A stretch of DNA of 64,000 bases from G963663735 sp963663735 (GTDB lineage: Bacteria; Acidobacteriota; UBA6911; RPQK01; JAPXNP01), in NCBI GenBank assembly GCA_963663735.2, contig CAXXHN010000001.1, positions 1,550,001-1,614,000 of the forward strand. Reading direction: 5' to 3'. The position numbers were made by a program, and so were the translations under genes. This document shows positions 8,869 to 18,727 of the stretch, piece after piece. A model generated the notes under the pieces. The model searched no databases, had not been told where the DNA came from, and saw only the letters and a list, made by a program, of their open reading frames with translations. Position 1 is the first letter of the stretch. Each line of letters starts with the position of its first letter.

Positions 8869-9993
8869 ATGAAAAAACTGCGGATTAACCTGATTTTTCT
8901 GACCTTCTTCTGTTTTGCCGCGTTTTCGGGCTGCGCGACTCCCGAGGTTGCAGAATCTCCCGGAGATATTGTCGGCAGGGTGGATATACGCGGAGTTTAT
9001 GGCGGGATACCGGGTGAGGGTGAAACCGGGACGATCCTGGCCGATATTGGTGTGAATGCCGTTTTTATCCGTTCAGGCAGTGTCACCCGGGAGCGGCTTG
9101 ATTTGGTGAAGTCCCAGGGAACCAGGATATTCGCCGAGTTTAACACCATGCACTATGCCCGCTATCTAGAGGAACACCCTGACGCTGCCCCGGTGGGTGC
9201 TGATGGGAACATCTGCCCTCCTCCCCATGACTGGCAGGGAATCTGTCCCACTCATCCGGGGTACCGCTCTGACCGGATGGATACTTTTCGTGAGCTGGTA
9301 AGAGAGTTTGACCTGGATGGTGTCTGGCTGGATTACCATCACAGTCACGCCAGCTGGGAAAGAGAAGATCCACTCATGCCTGATACCTGCTTCTGTGAGC
9401 ACTGCCTGGCCAGATTTGCGGCTGAAACCGGCACGGAACTCCCGGATCAGCCGGTTGCCGCGGTGGCGGCTTTTATCCTGGAGAAGCACGCTGAAACCTG
9501 GGTACAGTGGAGGTGTGATGTCTTTACTGACTGGGTCAGGGAATTCAAGGAGATTCTGGATGAAGAACGGCCTGGTGCCCTGCTGGGAACTTTTCACAAT
9601 CCCTGGACGGACCAGGATTTTAATGGAGCCAGGGTCCGGAAGCTGGCCATTGATTTGAAATCCCAGGCTGAATACCTGGATGTTTTCAGCCCAATGCTCT
9701 ACCATGCCCGGTTTGGACATGCCGATGACCCTGAATGGATATCCCGGCAGGTTTCATGGCTGGGCAAATATCTGGGCCTGGAAGGGAAAGAGGGAGAAGC
9801 TAAGCAAATCTGGCCGATAGTCCAGCTCTCTGACTGGGGCGAGGAGGTTCCGGCTTCCCAGGTAGCCGAAATATTGGAGGCCGGTACCAGGCTCCCGTCC
9901 ACCGGGGTGATGGTATTCACCTGGAGCAATCTGAAGGGACATAGCGACAGGGTGGAGGAAATGAGTAAATTTTACAGGAGCCTCGACCGCTAG
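8869..9993 (+). CDS. Glycosidase-like (TIM-barrel) lipoprotein, copy 2
   Basis: The product has 374 aa with a signal peptide and lipobox FSGC. It shares with copy 1 the YGGIPG opening, FAEFNTMH, WQGICPTHPGYR, DGVWLDYHHSHASWE, CFCEHCLARF and LDVFSPMLYHA motifs, so the acidic active-site candidates and the Cys pair are kept in both. The first 40 residues and several loops differ, which suggests a tandem duplication old enough to have diverged in specificity. The 128-bp gap to copy 1 lets it have its own promoter. Function is inferred as for copy 1. Confidence 0.7.
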   Translation: MKKLRINLIFLTFFCFAAFSGCATPEVAESPGDIVGRVDIRGVYGGIPGEGETGTILADIGVNAVFIRSGSVTRERLDLVKSQGTRIFAEFNTMHYARYLEEHPDAAPVGADGNICPPPHDWQGICPTHPGYRSDRMDTFRELVREFDLDGVWLDYHHSHASWEREDPLMPDTCFCEHCLARFAAETGTELPDQPVAAVAAFILEKHAETWVQWRCDVFTDWVREFKEILDEERPGALLGTFHNPWTDQDFNGARVRKLAIDLKSQAEYLDVFSPMLYHARFGHADDPEWISRQVSWLGKYLGLEGKEGEAKQIWPIVQLSDWGEEVPASQVAEILEAGTRLPSTGVMVFTWSNLKGHSDRVEEMSKFYRSLDR

Positions 9994-10034
9994 GAGTTCG
10001 ACATTAGAACTTCACCCTTCCATAACCCAGGGTT

Positions 10035-12821
10035 TTATTTCAGTCCTTCTGGTTTTTTGGGGCCTTCATCCCCATCAAGTACTCTGCGGACAATAACTGC
10101 CAGGTCTTTTAAGGATATCGGTTTATAGGCAAAAGCCCGGACACCCTTGATGGTTGCTTCTTTCCCGGCGAACTTTTTGGCAAATCCAGTGCAGAGGATT
10201 ACCGGGAGGGCTGGTTTGATATCAAGGAGTTTAGCGGTCAATCTGTCTCCGGTCAGTCCCGGCATGGTCATGTCAGTAATGACGAGGTCAAAAGCATCAG
10301 GGTTTGAGCGGAAGAATTCCAGGGCTTCCAGGCTGCTGGTGAGAGTTGTGACATTATAACCAAGCCTGCCCAGGGAGAGCCCGGTGATTTTGGCGACCTG
10401 TTTTTCGTCGTCGACAATCAGGATATTTTCAGATCCGCCTGGGATATCTCCCGATGTGAACCTTTCATTCACATTGCTCTTTTTGCACACGGGGAGGAAT
10501 AAAGTGAATTCAGTTCCTTTTTTCAGTTTACTTTCAACTACGATTTCCCCGTTATATTTTTTTACAATGCCATGAACCGTGGCCAGGCCCATTCCCGTTC
10601 CTTCTCCTTTAGCCTTGGTAGTGAAATAGGGTTCGAAGATGGATCCGATTATCCTCGGTGGAATTCCCTGCCCTGTGTCTGAGACCTTCAGCTCCAGGTA
10701 ATCGCCAGGCATCAGGCCGATATGTTTCTTCACGAAGCTGGCATTGAGCCTGACATCCTTGAGGCTGACCTCCAGAATCCCCCCGTTTTCCTCCATCGCC
10801 TGGGCCGCATTAGTGCAGAGGTTCATAATTATCTGGTGTATGTGGGTAGGAGCTCCCATGATCAGAGAGTCGCTTTTTATGCTCTGCCTGATTTCAATTG
10901 TTGTCGGAAGGGTTGGCCTGAGCAGCTGCAGGGCTTCTTTGATAATGATCTTCACCTGGATTGGTTTGGTTTCTTCATCCGATTTGCGGGCAAAGGTCAG
11001 GATCTGTTTTACCAGGTCTTTAGCACGGCGTCCCGCTGAATAAACCGCCTGCAGCCTTTCTTCCATAGCGCTGTCTTTTTCAACATCACTCAGAGCCAGT
11101 TCAGTGAAACCCAAAACTAATGTCAGGATATTGTTGAAATCATGGGCGATACCCCCGGCCAGTGTTCCGACAGCTTCCATTTTCTGGGCTTGCTCCATGC
11201 TCTTTTTGAGAGCAATCTCCTGGGTTATGTCCCGGAAGATCCAAATATAGTTGGTGATTTCACCTTCCAGGTTTTTAACTGGCGAGATTGAGCTGTTGGC
11301 TGTGAACAGGCTGCCGTCACTGCGTTTATTAACTATATTGCCTGCCCAGCGGTTTCCTTTTGAAATAGTGTTCCACAATTCTGAATAGAATTGCGCGTCA
11401 TGGCTTCCGCTCTTCAGCATCGAGGGTTTCCGGCCGAGGGTTTCTACTTCAGGGTAGCCGGTGATTTTTTTAAAAGCCGGGTTTGTGTAGAGGATCCGGC
11501 CGTTTTCATCAGTTATGACAACAATCTCTTCAAGCTGGGCGATGGCTTCGGAAAGCTTGATAATTTCTTCTTCTGCCCTGCGGATTGCCGTTATGTTGGT
11601 GTGTGTGCCCCATAAGTAGAGAAGGCGGCCGTTCTCAACTACTCCGGTTGTATTGTTCAGGAACCATCGTTTTTTGCCGTCCTTGCAGATTTCATGGCTG
11701 ATTTCAGAGTTTTCCTGGTATCCGTTCTCTATAAAATGCCTTAGTTCCTTCCTGTTGATCGGATCGTGTTTGCCGCCGTGGAATTCCACAAGCATTTTTC
11801 CTAATAGTTCTTTCTGGCTCGGAAGCCCGTACATACGGGCCAGGGAATCGTTACATTCCGCAAAATACGCGTTGTCATACACCGCGTCGATCTGTTGTTC
11901 GATGGGTAGGGAGGTGTCTACCGGATTTTTCATTTTCTGAAGGTAAACACCTTCAGTGGTGGTATTAAGGAAACTGTAGTATTTTTTGGAATTATCGCTT
12001 AGCGCTTCCTCCGCCTCCCTGCTGGCAGTAATATCAGAAGTGAATCCGTCTATAATGAAAGTTCCGTCTTCCAGGGTTTTTCTGACTCTGGCGTCCATCT
12101 TGAGTATTAGTGTTTTTCCATCAATGCGTTTGGCCTGGTAATCGAAGTTTTTTACGAAACCCTTCTCCTGGATAATTTTAATAAACAATCTCCGCCGGTC
12201 CGGATCTACATAAAGTGAATGGTACAAATTTTTATATTTGGACATGGCTTCCTGGGGGGATTTTGCGCCCAGGATCCTGGCCATTTCCGGATTTACATTC
12301 AGGACATTTCCCTCTGAATCAGTCTTGAATATTCCTATGGGGGAGTGCTCGAATAGTTCCCGGTACTCTTTTTCGCTTTTGACCAGGATTTCCTGAGCCA
12401 GCTTTCGTTTCGAAATGTCCCTGGCAATGGTGTGCATATACCGCTCACCGTCAATCTGCAGGGATTTATTGCTGAATTCAACCGGGACCTTGGTTCCGTC
12501 TTTCCGGAGGATCCTGGACTCACTGGTGATTTCCTCACCCGCCATTATCCTGGAAAAGAATTTCCTGAAGGCATCCAGGTCTTCGATTTCGTGGAGGTCC
12601 TCAATCGTCATGGAGTGGATCTCATCCAGGGAGTATCCAGTCATGATTTCCGCCGCCCTGTTGCAATTTACAAACCTGGCTTGTTCATTGGCAATGAAGA
12701 TGGCATCCCTGGCCCCGTGGAAAATGGCGTCAAACCATTTCTGCTGAAGGTTTATTTGTTCCTGATCAGTTGATCCAGGAGCGCCAGGATCAGTCTCCCG
12801 GTCATTCTCTTTATCAGCCAT
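10035..12821 (-). CDS. Multi-PAS hybrid histidine kinase with C-terminal receiver
   Basis: The product has 928 aa from the ATG at 12821, which has a strong AGGAG box; the ATG at 12881 lacks one. No membrane segment is evident, so it is cytoplasmic. Order: PAS (about 28-130), PAS (150-265), a third divergent PAS (275-390), PAS (400-510), HisKA with the phospho-acceptor in AGGIAHDFNNIL (His about 560), HATPase with NLCTNAAQA, DTGQGIPP and GTGMGLA, then a receiver (about 795-915) with DD, phospho-acceptor Asp in VITDMTMPG and a late Lys in YKPIS. It senses an unknown cytoplasmic or redox signal and relays phosphate internally. No separate response regulator is adjacent. It is convergent with the lipoprotein pair. 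Confidence 0.92.
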   Translation of the reverse strand: MADKENDRETDPGAPGSTDQEQINLQQKWFDAIFHGARDAIFIANEQARFVNCNRAAEIMTGYSLDEIHSMTIEDLHEIEDLDAFRKFFSRIMAGEEITSESRILRKDGTKVPVEFSNKSLQIDGERYMHTIARDISKRKLAQEILVKSEKEYRELFEHSPIGIFKTDSEGNVLNVNPEMARILGAKSPQEAMSKYKNLYHSLYVDPDRRRLFIKIIQEKGFVKNFDYQAKRIDGKTLILKMDARVRKTLEDGTFIIDGFTSDITASREAEEALSDNSKKYYSFLNTTTEGVYLQKMKNPVDTSLPIEQQIDAVYDNAYFAECNDSLARMYGLPSQKELLGKMLVEFHGGKHDPINRKELRHFIENGYQENSEISHEICKDGKKRWFLNNTTGVVENGRLLYLWGTHTNITAIRRAEEEIIKLSEAIAQLEEIVVITDENGRILYTNPAFKKITGYPEVETLGRKPSMLKSGSHDAQFYSELWNTISKGNRWAGNIVNKRSDGSLFTANSSISPVKNLEGEITNYIWIFRDITQEIALKKSMEQAQKMEAVGTLAGGIAHDFNNILTLVLGFTELALSDVEKDSAMEERLQAVYSAGRRAKDLVKQILTFARKSDEETKPIQVKIIIKEALQLLRPTLPTTIEIRQSIKSDSLIMGAPTHIHQIIMNLCTNAAQAMEENGGILEVSLKDVRLNASFVKKHIGLMPGDYLELKVSDTGQGIPPRIIGSIFEPYFTTKAKGEGTGMGLATVHGIVKKYNGEIVVESKLKKGTEFTLFLPVCKKSNVNERFTSGDIPGGSENILIVDDEKQVAKITGLSLGRLGYNVTTLTSSLEALEFFRSNPDAFDLVITDMTMPGLTGDRLTAKLLDIKPALPVILCTGFAKKFAGKEATIKGVRAFAYKPISLKDLAVIVRRVLDGDEGPKKPEGLK

Positions 12822-13289
12822 ATTGTCTCCTGCGGAAGCTATCTTAACTTGATTTGTATCCAAAGATCTGTCCCGTGTCATGTTAAATTATCAGGAATGA
12901 TGTTCATCCGCAAACTATTTAATTCGCATTTTTTATCTGCTCAGACAGTGGGGTAACCAGGTAAAAAGAAATACGGGCTAATCCTGCGTCGCGAATTTAT
13001 GAGATGCCCTGCCATTCCTGAATATTTTTTTAAAGAGGAACTGGGGGAAATAACCCGGAAAGCGTAACGAAAAAGTGTTTATGGAATCAGCTGGAAAATA
13101 AAAATGAGTTGTCTCGGGGTAACATTGAGTCCTGTCACGCGGGTACTGATATTCCCCCGGAATGACCCGGGATGAGAAGTTATCATCCTTTCGCGATGAT
13201 AGTAAAAAAACATACAAAGCGGTGACAAACGACAAAAACTGCAGGCAAGAACAAAATCGTTTAAAATCTATATTGCGGAACGATAATGC
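12822..13289. other. Intergenic region between kinase and tRNA-Arg
   Basis: This stretch holds no convincing gene. It contains a weak hairpin (ATCATC...GATGAT near 13182-13201) followed by an A-rich run, and AT-rich sequence just before the tRNA (TATATT near 13269) that may be its promoter. An open frame on the minus strand here is the well-known false protein made by reading a tRNA backwards. Confidence 0.5.
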
Positions 13290-13366
<77 letters not shown>

Positions 13367-13639
13367 TGTTCCACGGGGCTTTACAAAAGGCGGGTGCAGG
13401 AGTTTCTTTTGGTGTTAGCTTTTTTCTTTCTAACAATATTGTAAAATTCAATATGTGTTTTCTCAGAGACTATCTGGAATGCTCTCCATTTCAAATCAAC
13501 TAGTTTTGTTCTTCCACTAAATCATCCCATGGTTCATTGAGAGGGGCAGTTCACATTCATTCGTCTGCTTTACTTGTCATTCCAACTTTTTTGATTTTGT
13601 GTTAGTTGATTCTGTATTATGTTTAGAATTTAATTCAGC

Positions 13640-13790
13640 ACATCAGGGAACGGAAGTGCGGTGAAAATCCGCCGCGGACGCGCCACTGTAACTGACATTG
13701 TTTGATTCGAGTCACGGCTTGCAGAAAAGGCTGGAAGACTGAATCCATAGTTAGTCAGAAGCCAGGAGACGACCTGAGGTGCAGGGCACG
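13640..13790 (+). promoter_or_regulatory. Cobalamin (B12) riboswitch controlling metE
   Basis: The leader contains the hallmark pieces of the cobalamin aptamer in order: GGGAACGGAAGTGCGGTGAAAA (13654-13675), the CGCCACTGTAAC core (about 13680-13691), and the B12 box AGCCAGGAGACGACCTG (13760-13776). It lies about 120 bp upstream of metE on the same strand. In this arrangement B12 binding switches off the B12-independent methionine synthase. I see no strong terminator after the aptamer. GTCTC at 13794-13798 could pair with GAGAC inside the B12 box, so the switch may work through alternative pairing or occlusion of the metE ribosome site (inference). Confidence 0.93.
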
Positions 13791-13907
13791 ATTGTCTCGC
13801 GATTAGACTGGCATGCTGGCACCCCTGTCTCTAGGAAGGGTATCTGTCTCAATTCCGAGTTGTCGTTGCTCCTTGTTTTATGAATCTCATTATAAAGGAG
13901 TGACAAA

Positions 13908-16184
13908 ATGAAAAAACATATTCTTGGTTTTCCCCGGATCGGACCTGATCGGGAGCTGAAATGGGCCCTCGAATCCTATTGGAGGGGAACCTGCAACCAG
14001 GCAGAACTTGTGGATTCCTGCCGTCAATTAAGGTTTAACAACTGGGAAACACAGCGTAAAGCCGGGCTTTCCTATGTTACTACCGGTGACTTCTCCCTCT
14101 ATGATCACGTTCTTGATATAACCGCCATGATTGGGGCGGTTCCAGAACGGTTTGAATATTCGAAAGGTATTGTTGACGAAACGCTTTACTTTTCTATGGC
14201 TCGGGGAGAAAAAGGTAGGGATGTTTTACCTATGGAAATGACGAAGTGGTTCAATACCAACTATCATTTCATAGTTCCTGAAATATCATCACAGACCAAT
14301 CCACGTCTTTCATGTAGCAAAATTCTTGAGGAGACCGGGGAAGCAGTCCAAGCCGGATATTCTGCAAAACCAGTGATTGTTGGGCCGATTACTTATTTGT
14401 CTCTTTGTAAAGGCGTGAACGGGTTTGACTGCTGGGAGAAACTCGATTCAATTCTGGATGTCTATGAGGAAGTAATCTCCCGTCTTGGCAAGGATTGCGA
14501 ATGGATACAGATTGATGAGCCAATCTTGTGCACAGATATGGCAGAAACGGCCAGGAATTACTTCCCAGCCACCTATCAGAGACTGAACAAGGTGTCAGGC
14601 CGTGCCCGGATTCTTCTCGCGACTTATTTTGACACTCTTGATGACAATCTGGATCTGGCACTTGATTCGGGCTGCCCGGGACTTCACCTGGATCTGGTTC
14701 GGGGAAGATACCTTATCGAAGATCTCCTTGATCGTATCCCGAAAGGGATGGTGTTGTCAGCCGGTTTGGTGGAAGGCCGGAATATCTGGAAAACTGATCT
14801 TTCCAGATCCCTGGTAGTTTTGGAGAAAATGAACCGGCACCTGGGTGATGGGAATGTGATGGTTTCGTCGTCCTGTTCCTTACTTCATTGCCCGGTTGAC
14901 CTGGAGAGAGAAACCGAGATTGATGCGGAGATAAAAAACTGGATGGCCTTTGCGGTTCAGAAATGTGAGGAAATAAGTATCCTGGGCGACTCCATGGGGG
15001 GGCGGGATTGTTCCGAAATTATTGAAGCCAGTCATATGGCCCTGGAATCCCGAAGATCAAGCGGACTTGTAAATGACCCCAAGGTCCAGATCCGCAGCGG
15101 AAGGGTTGAGGAAGACATGCTGCACCGCAACTCTCGATATCCGGTGCGCAGAAAAGAACAGGCCCGGCTGAATCTTCCGGAACTGCCTACCACCACAATC
15201 GGGTCTTTTCCGCAGACACCTGAAATCAGGAGGGAGAGATCGCGCTACCGGAAAGGGGAGATCAGCGAGGCCGAATACAACATTTTCTTAAAGAAGATCA
15301 TCCTACAAAACATTGAAAAACAACTGGAAATCGGGTTGGATGTACTGGTGCACGGAGAGCCGGAACGTAACGATATGGTTGAGTATTTCGGCCAGCAGCT
15401 AAGAGGGTTTTCCTTTACAAAGAATGGGTGGGTGCAGAGTTATGGAAGTCGCTGTGTCAAGCCCCCGGTTATCCACGGAGACGTATCCCGGCCCGTGGAA
15501 ATGACCACAGAATGGATAATCTATGCCCAGTTCCTGACGAGGAAACCTTTGAAGGGGATGCTTACCGGACCGGTTACGATGATGTGCTGGAGTTTTGTGC
15601 GGGATGATATTGAACCCAGAGAAATCTGCAGGCAACTGGCACTGGCCATAAGGGACGAGGTCCTTGACCTGGAAAAGAAAGGAATAAGAATAATACAAAT
15701 TGATGAAGCCGCGCTCAGTGAAGGCCGTCCTGTCAAGAAGCGGGACAGGGGAGAGTATCTTCGTTGGGCAGTGGAGGCTTTTCGCCTCGTTACTTCGGGT
15801 GTAGAGGATTCAACCCAGATCCATACCCATATGTGTTACAGCGAGTTTAACGATATGATTGAGGCGATAGCTGATATGGACGCTGATGTCATTAGTATTG
15901 AATCCAGCCGCAGCAAGATGGAATTGCTGGACGCATTCAGGGATTTTGAATATCCCAATGAGATAGGACCGGGTGTTTATGATATACACAGCCCTAGGGT
16001 ACCCTCCAGGGAGGAATTGGTGGGATTGCTGGCGAAGGCTGCCGAATATATCCCGAAGGATCGACTATGGGTGAACCCTGACTGCGGGTTGAAAACCAGG
16101 GACTGGAAAGAAGTAATTCCTGCGCTTGAAAACATGGTAGCTGCCGCCAGGTCTCTAAGGACCCGAGAAAAAGGCCTTGATTAA
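13908..16184 (+). CDS. metE: Cobalamin-independent methionine synthase
   Basis: The product has 758 aa, the usual length for MetE, and transfers the methyl group of 5-methyl-tetrahydropteroyl-glutamate to homocysteine. Both halves of the double barrel are present: the N-terminal domain begins LGFPRIGPDRELKWALESYW and the C-terminal domain has TTIGSFPQTPEIRR. The zinc ligands are intact and sit almost exactly at the E. coli numbering: THMCY (His641, Cys643), SIESS (Glu665) and NPDCGLK (Cys near 725). AAAGGAG precedes the ATG. It is cytosolic and B12-repressed through the leader riboswitch, which implies that the organism also has a B12-dependent MetH elsewhere (inference). Confidence 0.97.
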   Translation: MKKHILGFPRIGPDRELKWALESYWRGTCNQAELVDSCRQLRFNNWETQRKAGLSYVTTGDFSLYDHVLDITAMIGAVPERFEYSKGIVDETLYFSMARGEKGRDVLPMEMTKWFNTNYHFIVPEISSQTNPRLSCSKILEETGEAVQAGYSAKPVIVGPITYLSLCKGVNGFDCWEKLDSILDVYEEVISRLGKDCEWIQIDEPILCTDMAETARNYFPATYQRLNKVSGRARILLATYFDTLDDNLDLALDSGCPGLHLDLVRGRYLIEDLLDRIPKGMVLSAGLVEGRNIWKTDLSRSLVVLEKMNRHLGDGNVMVSSSCSLLHCPVDLERETEIDAEIKNWMAFAVQKCEEISILGDSMGGRDCSEIIEASHMALESRRSSGLVNDPKVQIRSGRVEEDMLHRNSRYPVRRKEQARLNLPELPTTTIGSFPQTPEIRRERSRYRKGEISEAEYNIFLKKIILQNIEKQLEIGLDVLVHGEPERNDMVEYFGQQLRGFSFTKNGWVQSYGSRCVKPPVIHGDVSRPVEMTTEWIIYAQFLTRKPLKGMLTGPVTMMCWSFVRDDIEPREICRQLALAIRDEVLDLEKKGIRIIQIDEAALSEGRPVKKRDRGEYLRWAVEAFRLVTSGVEDSTQIHTHMCYSEFNDMIEAIADMDADVISIESSRSKMELLDAFRDFEYPNEIGPGVYDIHSPRVPSREELVGLLAKAAEYIPKDRLWVNPDCGLKTRDWKEVIPALENMVAAARSLRTREKGLD

Positions 16185-16242
16185 ATGCCTGATTTACGCT
16201 GCCCATCTTTATCGTTAAATACTTGAACTGGAGCCCGGGCGG

Positions 16243-16530
16243 TCAGGTCTTCAGGGGCACCGTCTGGGTTGATCTGAATTTATAGGTATGGGCAGTTTCC
16301 ACCGCGTCCAGTGCTTCCTGGCTGGAAGCAGTGAGGTGGCTGTCCCTCAAATCCAGATACTCAGGAGGATTGGCCAGGACGGGTGGGAGTTCTCCTCGAA
16401 GTCCCACAAGGACTACCCGGATTTTCTCTTTTGCGGAAAATTTACGACGAGTGGCTTTTCTGATTTGCTTAACTAAATTGGTGGCCATGGTGCTCTCCTC
16501 CATGTTAGTTGCCATGATCAGCTTCGGCAA
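16243..16530 (-). pseudogene. Fragment of an IS3-type transposase OrfA
   Basis: The 95-codon frame carries about 25 residues typical of the N-terminal helix-turn-helix of IS3-family OrfA (RKATRRKFSAKEKIRVVL, then GLRGE), where OrfA proteins normally continue ESIAELCRREGI. Here the sequence changes abruptly into unrelated PPVLANPPEYLDL, with no OrfB and no visible terminal repeats. It is a decayed insertion-sequence scrap or a chance fusion of its 5' end. The GGAG box before the inner ATG (MATNLVK) may still work, so a short product is possible. Confidence 0.55.
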
Positions 16531-16699
16531 ACTTGACGGGGATTGTCAAGCTTTGTAAGTGTCTCTTAGCTCTTTGCCTCAAATTGTCCCATTTTGCTGA
16601 CGTCAAACAATCAAGGACCGTATGAGTTGATTTAGGAGTACAATATTACTATTGATGTGAACTTAATAAATTGATCCGATGAATCGGAGGATTCCGGCA

Positions 16700-18616
16700 A
16701 TGAAAGTTGACACTGAAATCGGAATATTAACCAGGTTACTGGATAATCATCCAGCTGTAATGTTATTAATCGATACGTCTCACACTATCCTTTGGTCTAA
16801 TCAGGCCTACCAGAAGACACTCAATTTACCACCAGGAAGGTTAATTAAGGATAAATGTTATGTCAAAATGGGGCATTCTGAACCCTGTTTTGACTGCCCC
16901 GTCACAGAAGTGCTCAAAAGCGGAGATCCCTGCCTGGGTTTAATCCAACTTGGCAGCACAGAATCTAGCCAAAGTATTAACAATTTTTGGATCATCGAAG
17001 CATCCGCGGTATTTGATACGACAGGTGAAATCTCAGGAGCATTTATAGTCGCTCACGACAGTTCAGAGTGCGATTGGGTTAAACAAAATTTAGAAAACAA
17101 GGAACACTTCATAAGAGAACTGGTTGAGACACTGGGCGTGATAGTCTGGACATGTGACGAGAACGGGGTCTTTACCTATGTAAACCTGGCTGTTGAAAAA
17201 ATTCTAGGCTATACGCGCAATGAATATGTAAACATGGCGGTTTCGGATTTGATGCATCCGAACGACTATAGAAAGATTGAAAAAGATGTGCCCCGCCTTT
17301 TGCAGGAAAAGAAGGGCTGGAATAACGTTATTGTTAGGTGGCTGCATAAAAATGGAAGCTGGAGAAAGCTTGAGAGTAGCGCCGTGGCAATTATTGGTGC
17401 CGATGGCGAAGTAATCGGCTTCAGGGGGATTGATAGAGACGTTTCTGATCGGCTGGATCTAATGGCCCAACTTGCTCAGGCGCAGAAAATGGAGGCAATG
17501 GGACGTTTTGCCGGCGGCATCGCCCATGATTCCAACAATATGCTTGGAGTTATTCTTGGATACTGCGAAATAGCACTCGATGGAATGGATCCTTCAAATG
17601 AAATAAGAAACTGCCTCGAACAAATCAAGAGTGCGGCAGGTAGATCGGCAGACCTCGCAAAGCAATTATTAACTTATGCCAGAAAGCAGGTGACAAAACC
17701 TGAGGTCGTAGACCTGAATGACAGAATTACTAAGACACTGACCCTCCTGCGGAGATTAATCGGTGAGAATATAAAGCTTACGTGGCTACCAGGAAAAAAA
17801 CTATGGCCAGTCAAGGCAGATCATCACCAGTTGGATCAAGTTCTATCCAACCTCTGCATTAATTCAAGAGATGCTATTGAAGAGGTTGGAGAAATAACTA
17901 TAAGCACCAAAAACGTTAGAGTGAAGAAGGCCATGTGCGAGATTCGGACCGGCTTCATTCCCGGAGACTATGTCTTAATAACGCTAACTGATACTGGAAA
18001 GGGAATTAAAAAAGAAATTATCGACCATATCTTCGATCCTTTCTTCACAACTAAGCCGGTGGGACAAGGTACAGGCCTCGGATTATCAACGGTATTCGGG
18101 ATTATTAAGCAAAACAATGGATTTATCTACGCCTTCAGTGAACCTGGGAAGTACACCTCATTTGAGATTTTCTTGCCGAAATATTCTGGTGTGATCACAG
18201 AAAAGGATGAAGAATATCTTGATGTTGAGGTTCAAACAGGAACAGAATCTGTCCTACTAGTGGAAGACGAGCAAGCCAAGCTTGAGATAGTTGATTTATT
18301 TCTGAAGAGACTTGGTTACAACGTTACTGCCATGAACAGTTCCAAGAAGGCGCTACAGCTTTTTCAGAAAAATCCGGATAAGTTTGATCTTCTCCTTACC
18401 GACATGGTGATGCCTGAACTAAGAGGCCGTCAGCTGATGGATAAAATGAAATCCATCAAACCCGATCTCAAGTATATTTTCATGTCAGGTTTCATATCAA
18501 CTGGTGAGCGGGGAACAGACTCACCTATCAAAGTTTCAGCTGATGAGCCTTTACTTCAAAAACCCTTCAGCCAGAAAGAACTTGCCACTATTATTCGAAA
18601 GGTACTTGATTCTTAA
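16700..18616 (+). CDS. PAS hybrid histidine kinase with receiver domain
   Basis: The product has 638 aa from the ATG at 16700, which has GGAGG upstream; the ATG at 16679 has none. The first PAS (about 10-115) holds a Cys cluster, CYVKMGHSEPCFDCPV, typical of PAS domains that bind a metal or sense redox state. A second PAS (about 140-250) follows, then HisKA with AGGIAHDSNNML (His276; the usual HDFNN is HDSNN here), HATPase (NLCINSRDA, DTGKGIK, GTGLGLS), and a receiver (about 515-635) with Asp in LLTDMVMPE and Lys in LQKPFS. It is cytoplasmic. Downstream neighbours give no clue to its target. Confidence 0.9.
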   Translation: MKVDTEIGILTRLLDNHPAVMLLIDTSHTILWSNQAYQKTLNLPPGRLIKDKCYVKMGHSEPCFDCPVTEVLKSGDPCLGLIQLGSTESSQSINNFWIIEASAVFDTTGEISGAFIVAHDSSECDWVKQNLENKEHFIRELVETLGVIVWTCDENGVFTYVNLAVEKILGYTRNEYVNMAVSDLMHPNDYRKIEKDVPRLLQEKKGWNNVIVRWLHKNGSWRKLESSAVAIIGADGEVIGFRGIDRDVSDRLDLMAQLAQAQKMEAMGRFAGGIAHDSNNMLGVILGYCEIALDGMDPSNEIRNCLEQIKSAAGRSADLAKQLLTYARKQVTKPEVVDLNDRITKTLTLLRRLIGENIKLTWLPGKKLWPVKADHHQLDQVLSNLCINSRDAIEEVGEITISTKNVRVKKAMCEIRTGFIPGDYVLITLTDTGKGIKKEIIDHIFDPFFTTKPVGQGTGLGLSTVFGIIKQNNGFIYAFSEPGKYTSFEIFLPKYSGVITEKDEEYLDVEVQTGTESVLLVEDEQAKLEIVDLFLKRLGYNVTAMNSSKKALQLFQKNPDKFDLLLTDMVMPELRGRQLMDKMKSIKPDLKYIFMSGFISTGERGTDSPIKVSADEPLLQKPFSQKELATIIRKVLDS

Positions 18617-18727
18617 CTGCCGGGATTGTTTGCTATTTAATGTTGCGTAACGACATGGCAGATGTGGACCTGAGCCTGGCATAACCCAGGCGATATCCAG
18701 GAAGAAGGGCCAAAGGGGAGGGGGGAT

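Noticed and set aside
13790..13907. A terminator as expression platform of the cobalamin riboswitch
   Set aside because: No stable stem followed by a T-run is visible between the B12 box and metE.
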